Below, in pieces: positions 58,783 through 64,000 of a DNA stretch of 64,000 nucleotides (within the stretch, counting starts at the first letter, position 1; each line of letters begins with the position of its first letter). The notes beneath the pieces are model-generated. The model did no database searches. It was not told the DNA's origin and worked only from the letters and a program-made list of their open reading frames with translations. The stretch is from Thermofilaceae archaeon. GTDB taxonomy: Archaea > Thermoproteota > Thermoprotei > Thermofilales > Thermofilaceae. Where the stretch lies: contig JANXEW010000005.1 of assembly GCA_025057995.1 (NCBI GenBank), positions 1-64,000 on the forward strand, given 5' to 3'. The position numbers were made by a program, and so were the translations under genes.

Positions 58783-59802
58783 TTATTTCTTCTTTCTTCT
58801 AAGGAATATAGCTATAGCTACTACGGCCACTATCACTATAACCGCAACTGCTGCCAAAATCTCGATCGGGAACGCTGGCGCTTCTTTCGGCGCCTCCTCA
58901 GGCGGCCTGTAAGGTGATAAGTTTACTTCTATAAGCGGACCCCTCACTGTACCCGTCAACACGTCGAGAGAGTTGTTCGGCATGTAGTCGGCAAAATCGC
59001 TGCCGCCGACCCCTTCACCAGGGTCACCGGGGTTTTGTGGCTCGAAAGCGTGAGCCCACTTACCCCAAGCGCCTTCAGGCTCTCCGAGTTTAGCTGAAGC
59101 TATGAAAACGTAGACGTTGCCCAGGCTAGTCCCCAGTTTCTCCTCAAGTAGAGCACGGTTGATCTTCATTTCGAACGAGCTGCGCTCCAAGTCGACGGCA
59201 AAGCTACCCCAGTCGCCAGTCACGGTGACACCTGACCAGTCTGGCCACTGGAGGAAAGGCATAGCGTAACCGTCGTCGGGTGTACAGCCTGCGTCAAATT
59301 GTACGTTGAAGTGCCAAGCGAAATCGCCTAGACTCGTATCAGTAGCTCCCGCAGAACTGCTCTGAGGTGAAAGCAAACTCCCTGGTACGCGGAAATAGAG
59401 GTGGTAACTGCTGACGTTCGGGTAAGCGTAAACCTCTGGGTGCTTCTTGCTCACTAAGCACCATCCTGGGTAGAGTTGGACTACGTCGAGCCTAATATAG
59501 ATCCAGTTCTCGTCAGCGTAGAAGTAGACAGCTTTTATATCCCTACACTTGTCGTTAGCTTCAACTTTATCAGGACTCTCAGCTGTAGAGCCTATTCCCA
59601 CTACTTTAGGATCTTTAGACCAGCCTTCCGTGTCTCCAACTTCATCTGTAAACTTGCTGACACCCGGTATATCCCAGTCCTCTACATTCCCATCGATCTC
59701 TATCGCCGGAGAAGCCTTTACAACTGGATATAGAGACTGCGGCAAGATCAGTGCGAACGCTACGACGGATATCAAGAGTAAAACAACAATGGTTTTCAGC
59801 AT
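58783..59802 (-). CDS. Surface-anchored CBM9/DOMON-like protein
   Basis: 339 aa. A signal peptide (LKTIVVLLLISVVAFALILPQSLYPVVKA) and a C-terminal anchor (FPIEILAAVAVIVIVAVVAIAIFLRRKKK) bracket a beta-sandwich with AIEIDGNVEDWDIPGVSKFTDEVGD, YFYADENWIYIRLDV and GSFAVDLERSSFEMKINRALLEE, the glucodextranase/CBM9-like blocks. A Pro/Ala/Glu stretch (YRPPEEAPKEAPAF) spaces it from the membrane. Probably a cell-surface sugar-binding or scaffold protein. ATG start; a TATA-like run is present just upstream at 59818-59830. Confidence 0.8.
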   Translation of the reverse strand: MLKTIVVLLLISVVAFALILPQSLYPVVKASPAIEIDGNVEDWDIPGVSKFTDEVGDTEGWSKDPKVVGIGSTAESPDKVEANDKCRDIKAVYFYADENWIYIRLDVVQLYPGWCLVSKKHPEVYAYPNVSSYHLYFRVPGSLLSPQSSSAGATDTSLGDFAWHFNVQFDAGCTPDDGYAMPFLQWPDWSGVTVTGDWGSFAVDLERSSFEMKINRALLEEKLGTSLGNVYVFIASAKLGEPEGAWGKWAHAFEPQNPGDPGEGVGGSDFADYMPNNSLDVLTGTVRGPLIEVNLSPYRPPEEAPKEAPAFPIEILAAVAVIVIVAVVAIAIFLRRKKK

Positions 59803-59897
59803 CGATTAAAAGAAGATTATATCATATATAAACGTTACTCCCAGTAGTAATATCTAGACTCTCCTTTGTCCCCGGACACTTATAAACATTTTTCCGT

Positions 59898-61043
59898 TTA
59901 ATAGTAGTTACCAAGGAGCCAAGGATTCCCGATCCTAACGTTTACAAGTCCCTCCTCTCTAGCCGCCCTTGCGGCTTCTTCTGCGTGTCTCTTGCTCGTT
60001 GGAGGCAGATCTCTCATCCGATGATTAGGGTGGAACGCTAGGAGGCTATACGGTATATCTGTTGAAAGGGTAGCGAGGAAGCGGGCGATCATCCTAACTT
60101 CTTCTTCATCCACGTAGCCTGGCACTAACAGAGTACTAGCCGTGAACAGAGGGTTCTCCGGTCTATTGGCGGCAGCGCTGGCTACCCGTTTTGCGTTTTC
60201 ATAGACGGATCCTACCTCAACACCAGTCAATGCCTTGTAAAGGTTTGGAGTCCAAGCTTTCAGGTCAAACTTTATGATGCCGCCAGTTTTTAGAGAAGTT
60301 TCAATAACCTTGTCTAGAACGCGCTCGCTAAAGTGCCCGTTTGTTTCCCAGCAGACCCTCATGACCCTCCCTTCGGCGTTCGCTAAAAGCATGTTTGTAA
60401 AGTACAAGGCGTGTAGTACTTGAGGGGCTGGATCCCCGCCGAAGAAGCATACGCATGATACGCGTTCGTCCAACGCAGCTGTTAGGAGTTCTTCGACGCT
60501 CACCATCGGGCTATGCGAGAGGGTGCAACGTCGGTAAAACCAGTTTTGACAGAATGCGCAGTTATGGTTACATGAACCGTAGAATACGGCTAAGTTAACG
60601 TACCCCTTCTCGCAACCCGGTTTAAGAGCGTACTTAGGGTATCCTCGACCGGTTGCACCTGGGCAGAACCAGTAAGCTACACAGTTTGTAGGATGAGGGT
60701 CATAGTAGTATTCGAGGATGCCGTATCTAGGTTGCCCGGAAAGGTACTTGAGTTTCCCCCCTTCGTTCTTAACTAGCCCACAATAACCTAAGCCACGTTC
60801 CTGTATCCTGCAACCTAAGTCGCAAAGCCCGCAAGACCTTCCACTAGGGTGTTTAGGAGGCTCCGAAGGTAGGCCGTACATAAGTCTCTCTCTCCTGTGC
60901 CCTTCCATCGCTACTTCAACGGCTTGAGGGTGGCTTCTCAAGCAGTCGAGGCATGCTCCTATAGCTTCAGAAACCAGTAGCGAGCTCTTACCGCATACTT
61001 TACACTCTTTAGGGCTGGTCCAAAGTTTTCTACTTAGGAACAT
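59898..61043 (-). CDS. Radical SAM protein, pyruvate-formate-lyase-activase-like
   Basis: About 381 aa. The radical SAM cluster motif is YGSCNHNCAFCQNW (C-x3-C-x2-C) and GGDPAPQ follows at the glycine-rich strand. The N-terminal part has additional Cys motifs, CKVCGKSSLLVSEAIGACLDC and CGLCDLGCRIQERGLGYCGL, so at least one more metal site is likely. This resembles archaeal PflA/AmmeMemoRadiSam-type activases, of which the partner is often unknown. ATG 61043 is chosen over TTG 61067 because the TATA centre at 61072 lies 29 bp upstream, the leaderless distance. It diverges from marC. Confidence 0.85.
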   Translation of the reverse strand: MFLSRKLWTSPKECKVCGKSSLLVSEAIGACLDCLRSHPQAVEVAMEGHRRERLMYGLPSEPPKHPSGRSCGLCDLGCRIQERGLGYCGLVKNEGGKLKYLSGQPRYGILEYYYDPHPTNCVAYWFCPGATGRGYPKYALKPGCEKGYVNLAVFYGSCNHNCAFCQNWFYRRCTLSHSPMVSVEELLTAALDERVSCVCFFGGDPAPQVLHALYFTNMLLANAEGRVMRVCWETNGHFSERVLDKVIETSLKTGGIIKFDLKAWTPNLYKALTGVEVGSVYENAKRVASAAANRPENPLFTASTLLVPGYVDEEEVRMIARFLATLSTDIPYSLLAFHPNHRMRDLPPTSKRHAEEAARAAREEGLVNVRIGNPWLLGNYY

Positions 61044-61065
61044 ACTCTTGCGAATACGATACAAC

Positions 61066-61080
61066 AAGGTTTAAACTTTG
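61066..61080. promoter_or_regulatory. Shared bidirectional TATA element
   Basis: AAGGTTTAAACTTTG is nearly palindromic around TTTAAA (61070-61075). It lies 28-30 bp from both the radical SAM ATG (61043, minus) and the marC TTG (61101, plus), so one element could drive two leaderless transcripts in opposite directions. Confidence 0.5.
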
Positions 61081-61100
61081 CATTCAGCTGATGCTGCAGC

Positions 61101-61748
61101 TTGAGTAAGCTATTTTATAACTTGGGAATTTGGAAGACTGTGATAGAGTTCGTGAAACAACTGTGGGATGCTTTCGCCATGCTTTTCGTAGTACTGGATT
61201 CCGTGGGTAACGTGCCCCTGTTCTATGCCTTAACGCCGAAGATCAGTGAAAAAGAGAGGGAAAAGATATTCGCTAAATCTGTGCTCATAGCATCCCTGCT
61301 CCTAGTCTTGTTCGCGTTGACAGGGGAAGCGATCTTAAGGTATTACGGCGTAAGCGTTTCCGACTTCAAGATCGCAGGAGGCATACTGTTGTTCTTGATA
61401 GCCATCCAAGGTATGTTTGGACGTATTGAAGCTGAACTGTTGAGAACTGAGGACGTCGTAGTCGTGCCGATGGCAACCCCGCTTCTCGCTGGTCCAGGCA
61501 GCATATACACAGTAGTATACTTGAGCGCTGCTTACGGTTTGCTCCCGACTTTGTTCAGCATAGCTTTAAACACGGCTCTCGCCTATCTAGTCCTCTCGAA
61601 AAGCAGTTTACTCCTAGCTAAAGCGGGAAGGAACACGATTCTTGCACTTGCGAGAATATTCTCGCTTCTGCTCGGGGTTATAGCAGTTTCAATTATAAGG
61701 TCTGGTCTCGTTGAAGTTTTGAAAACGCTAACCGAATCCGGTATATAG
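61101..61748 (+). CDS. MarC family integral membrane protein
   Basis: 215 aa, six hydrophobic segments. AFAMLFVVLDSVGNVPLFYALTPKISEKEREKIFAKSVLIASLLL and VPMATPLLAGPGSIYTVVYLSAAYG are the MarC (UPF0056) family motifs. Members are suggested amino-acid or small-molecule carriers, without firm function. The TTG at 61101 lies 28 bp after the shared TATA; an in-frame GTG about 13 codons later is an alternative start closer to the usual family N-terminus. Confidence 0.85.
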   Translation: MSKLFYNLGIWKTVIEFVKQLWDAFAMLFVVLDSVGNVPLFYALTPKISEKEREKIFAKSVLIASLLLVLFALTGEAILRYYGVSVSDFKIAGGILLFLIAIQGMFGRIEAELLRTEDVVVVPMATPLLAGPGSIYTVVYLSAAYGLLPTLFSIALNTALAYLVLSKSSLLLAKAGRNTILALARIFSLLLGVIAVSIIRSGLVEVLKTLTESGI

Positions 61749-61872
61749 CAGCCGCTCAAACTAAGGTCGGACAGTAAAGGCGATGGTATAGCAAACCGTC
61801 TATCTGCCTAACTTTAACAGCAAAACTCTCTAGAAGAAGATTACTGGTAAAAAGTTGATGATTTTTGAGAGT

Positions 61873-63258
61873 TTAACCACGTTTCTTGTGTAGTGCGACG
61901 CCTAAGGCTACTACGCTAACAGTGCTGAGCCACACGATCCAATCATTGAAGCTTAGTGCGATAAATAACACGATGAGTACGTTAGCTAGGATAGGAAGAA
62001 GCGGGATGTTCTTTACGTTTAGCGGGATTTTAAAGTATCTCACGTTACTATGCTTTCGGATGCGTAAGTAGACTACGGCCGCGTTCACTAGTATAAAGGC
62101 GAGTAGGACAGCTAGACTTGAAGTTTTACCGACTAAATCTATAAGCTCATACTCCCGGTCACCGAACGCGAGCCTCCATCCTGTCGCTGATGGAAGGTAC
62201 TCAGTCAACAACACGACCGCAATAGCTGTAGTGCCAGAGAGGAAAGCTGACACGTGAGGGGTTCTCCTCCACTCATCCACTCTAGCTAGACCTCTCCAGA
62301 TGACGCCTTCCTTAGCTAAACCGTAAGCTAAACGTGATGAAGATACTAGAAAGCCTAGGACGGTGTTTGTCGTAGCGAAGAGGGCTATCGCCATAAGCAA
62401 GTGGAAGGACTGAGGCCAAGCCCTTGCGGCAGCGTCAGCCATTGGAGCGCTGCTACTCCCCAATTCCTCCCAGCTCATGAGCCTCACGACGCTCACCGAG
62501 ACCAAGAGGTAGATAGCTGTCGTGACTGCCACGGCCAGGATAATTGATTTTGGTATCACTTTTTCAGGGTCTTTAGTTTCCTCGCTGAGAGTAGGCTGAT
62601 ACTCGAATCCGGTGTAGGCGAAATAGAAGATTGCTGCTCCAACCATCATCGCCGTGAGGGGGTCAGCTCTCGGGTTGAACTGGTAATAGTTAGGCTCCCT
62701 AACGTAGAAAAATAGTCCCAGGGCTGAGACTAGGATGAGGCCTCCTGCTTCGATGAACGTGAACACAGCGCTCAACATCGCCGATTCTCTTATCCCCCAC
62801 CAGTTGATGAACGAGAGAAGGGTTAGAAGAGCGATAGAGACTGGGACGAACCAGGTTTCGCCGAGGTTTAGCAAACGACAAAAGTAGCCTGCGAAGCCAA
62901 GGGATGCTGTAGCAGCTCCAGCGACTCCTCCGAAGAAAAGCATCCAACCAGATAGGAGAGCGAGTAGGCTCCTCTGAGGGAAAGCCTCTCTGACGTATGT
63001 ATGAGTACTCGCTGCAGACGGGAACATTGAGGATAGTTCAGCGTAAGAGAATGCTGTAGCAAGAGCTATCACAGCGGAGAAAGCTACGCTCGTCCAAACC
63101 GCGTCGCCTACCATTGCTGCAGCTCTACCTATGAGAACATATATCCCGGCACCGAGTATAAGGCCGACACCGAATAAGGTAGCGTAGCCCAACCCGAGCT
63201 CGCGTTTCAGCTCACTCACAACACAACTCTTTTCAGGTAATAAAAATTTTTTACTCAC
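61873..63258 (-). CDS. APC superfamily amino acid permease
   Basis: 461 aa, about twelve hydrophobic segments. ELKRELGLGYATLFGVGLILGAGIYVLIGRAAAMVG is the APC family start, and AIFYFAYTGFEYQPTLSEETKDPEKVIPKSI the conserved middle helix region. Uptake of amino acids driven by an ion gradient is expected. GTG start at 63258. Monocistronic. Confidence 0.9.
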   Translation of the reverse strand: MSKKFLLPEKSCVVSELKRELGLGYATLFGVGLILGAGIYVLIGRAAAMVGDAVWTSVAFSAVIALATAFSYAELSSMFPSAASTHTYVREAFPQRSLLALLSGWMLFFGGVAGAATASLGFAGYFCRLLNLGETWFVPVSIALLTLLSFINWWGIRESAMLSAVFTFIEAGGLILVSALGLFFYVREPNYYQFNPRADPLTAMMVGAAIFYFAYTGFEYQPTLSEETKDPEKVIPKSIILAVAVTTAIYLLVSVSVVRLMSWEELGSSSAPMADAAARAWPQSFHLLMAIALFATTNTVLGFLVSSSRLAYGLAKEGVIWRGLARVDEWRRTPHVSAFLSGTTAIAVVLLTEYLPSATGWRLAFGDREYELIDLVGKTSSLAVLLAFILVNAAVVYLRIRKHSNVRYFKIPLNVKNIPLLPILANVLIVLFIALSFNDWIVWLSTVSVVALGVALHKKRG

Positions 63259-63415
63259 AGCTCTCTTGGACGCTAAGGGTTTGAGGGGGCGGAGGATTTA
63301 TCAGGTAGAGTAGATTCGCGTTCCACAACTCTTTGTTACAAGCGCGTGGGGCGATTAAGAAAAGATAGGCTGAAGGGTTTCACGCTCTCGTTTCCAGGGT
63401 AGAGAGTAAGGTAGC

Positions 63416-64000
63416 TTATCCTTTATCTAGCTTAAACGGTTCTATTATATCACCGTAACGGCTACGGGCTTCTTTCAACTTTTCCAGTTGTAATCGCAAG
63501 ATTTCAAAAAAGAGGGGTGGCGTATCCCTTATACCGCTGTAAATCTCGTAAATGCGCTCGATCTTGGACATGAGCTTAGGTACCTTCAGTTTAAACATCT
63601 CACAGTATAGGCCTTCATTAAAGCTTTTACCTAGCTCCTTGTCGAACAACATCTGGAGATCGTCATACAACGGCAGCAGCCCAGTCGGAGCTTTCAGGGC
63701 ATTAACGTCGCCGTGAACTCGAAGCTCCATCCACTTCAACCAAACCCTTTTGTCCCGTTTCTCGGAAAAGTACCTGCCGTCCTCCCCTCTTAGGAAGTAG
63801 TTTACAGAGAAAACTCTTGGAACCTTATCCAGCTTCTCACCAAACTTAAAGTGTAAATCCACCAACGCTCCAGGAGAGATCGAAAGAAAGTCTAGTATCG
63901 CGAAAGGGTTGAACTCGATTTCGCCCGTCCTACCTAGGACAGCTGCCGTACTCTCCGACTCTAGGGCAGCGCCCATGGTCGATATCCCGTGAAACCAGTC
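63416..64000 (-). CDS. pckG: Phosphoenolpyruvate carboxykinase (GTP), C-terminal part
   Basis: The open frame runs into the window edge, giving 194 C-terminal residues starting DWFHGISTMGAALESESTAAV. EIEFNPFAILDFLSISPG, PRVFSVNYFLRGEDGRYFSEKRDKRVWLKWMELRVHGDVNALKAPTGLLPLYDDL match the Thermococcus/Sulfolobus GTP-PEPCK C-terminal region. It converts oxaloacetate and GTP to phosphoenolpyruvate, GDP and CO2. The internal Met at 63976 is not a start. The N-terminal two thirds lie outside the window. Confidence 0.92.
   Translation of the reverse strand, partial: DWFHGISTMGAALESESTAAVLGRTGEIEFNPFAILDFLSISPGALVDLHFKFGEKLDKVPRVFSVNYFLRGEDGRYFSEKRDKRVWLKWMELRVHGDVNALKAPTGLLPLYDDLQMLFDKELGKSFNEGLYCEMFKLKVPKLMSKIERIYEIYSGIRDTPPLFFEILRLQLEKLKEARSRYGDIIEPFKLDKG

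Overview
The window reads as chromosomal DNA of a thermophilic archaeon, most likely in the Thermoproteota/Korarchaeota sphere. The support is AT-rich TATA elements about 26 bp from likely transcript starts, many GTG/TTG starts, GGAGG/GGTGGT-like ribosome sites, a Sulfolobus-type GH1 beta-glycosidase, a fused gamma-alpha 2-oxoacid:ferredoxin oxidoreductase, an archaeal M42 peptidase and a Thermococcus-like GTP-dependent PEP carboxykinase. I cannot name a genus. No rRNA, tRNA, insertion sequence or CRISPR array was recognised.

Layout: 1-0.24 kb, end of a coiled-coil gene. 0.9-8.7 kb, a complete type III-B CRISPR effector set in the order cmr2(cas10)-cmr3-[230 bp gap]-cmr4-cmr5-cmr1-cmr6, AT-richer than its surroundings. 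9-17.5 kb, an MFS carrier, an ABC-2-like permease, a minus-strand operon (ferredoxin, Cys-rich protein, OFOR alpha, OFOR beta) and a GH1 glycosidase. 17.8-25.8 kb, an AAA ATPase, M42 peptidase, CPBP protease, formamidase-like enzyme, nitroreductase, a probable CARF-PIN fusion and a C69 peptidase. 26-33.5 kb, a tight six-gene operon of glycerol/glycerol-phosphate-like oxidation (FAD oxidase, Fe-S protein, BON-DAO-[2Fe-2S] fusion, GlpB-like flavoprotein, DUF1667 protein, FGGY kinase).

33.6-47.4 kb holds three paralogous Rossmann methyltransferase-like genes interspersed with a MATE pump, an ABC-type ATPase, an ABC-2 ATPase, a secreted beta-propeller, an MFS carrier and a membrane-domain/phytoene-desaturase fusion. 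48.2-54.3 kb looks like a corrinoid methyl-transfer module: flavin reductase, corrinoid protein, two UroD-type methyltransferases with HxC...C zinc motifs, a GPH-type carrier and a CBM9-like protein. 54.4-57.4 kb is a divergent metal-uptake locus (binding protein / ATPase, permease, NikR-like regulator) with palindromes between its promoters. The rest is a phosphoribosyltransferase-like gene, a surface protein, a radical SAM enzyme, MarC, an amino acid permease and the C-terminal part of PEP carboxykinase.

The most interesting possibility is a type III immune system split over about 15 kb. Its Cas10 keeps the GGDD cyclase motif but has lost the HD histidine. The CARF-PIN protein at 23-24.3 kb is a candidate cyclic-oligoadenylate-activated ribonuclease in place of the usual CARF-HEPN effector. 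Second in interest are the corrinoid module with a modified cobalamin-binding motif, and the glycerol-like operon whose kinase has lost a glycerol-binding residue.
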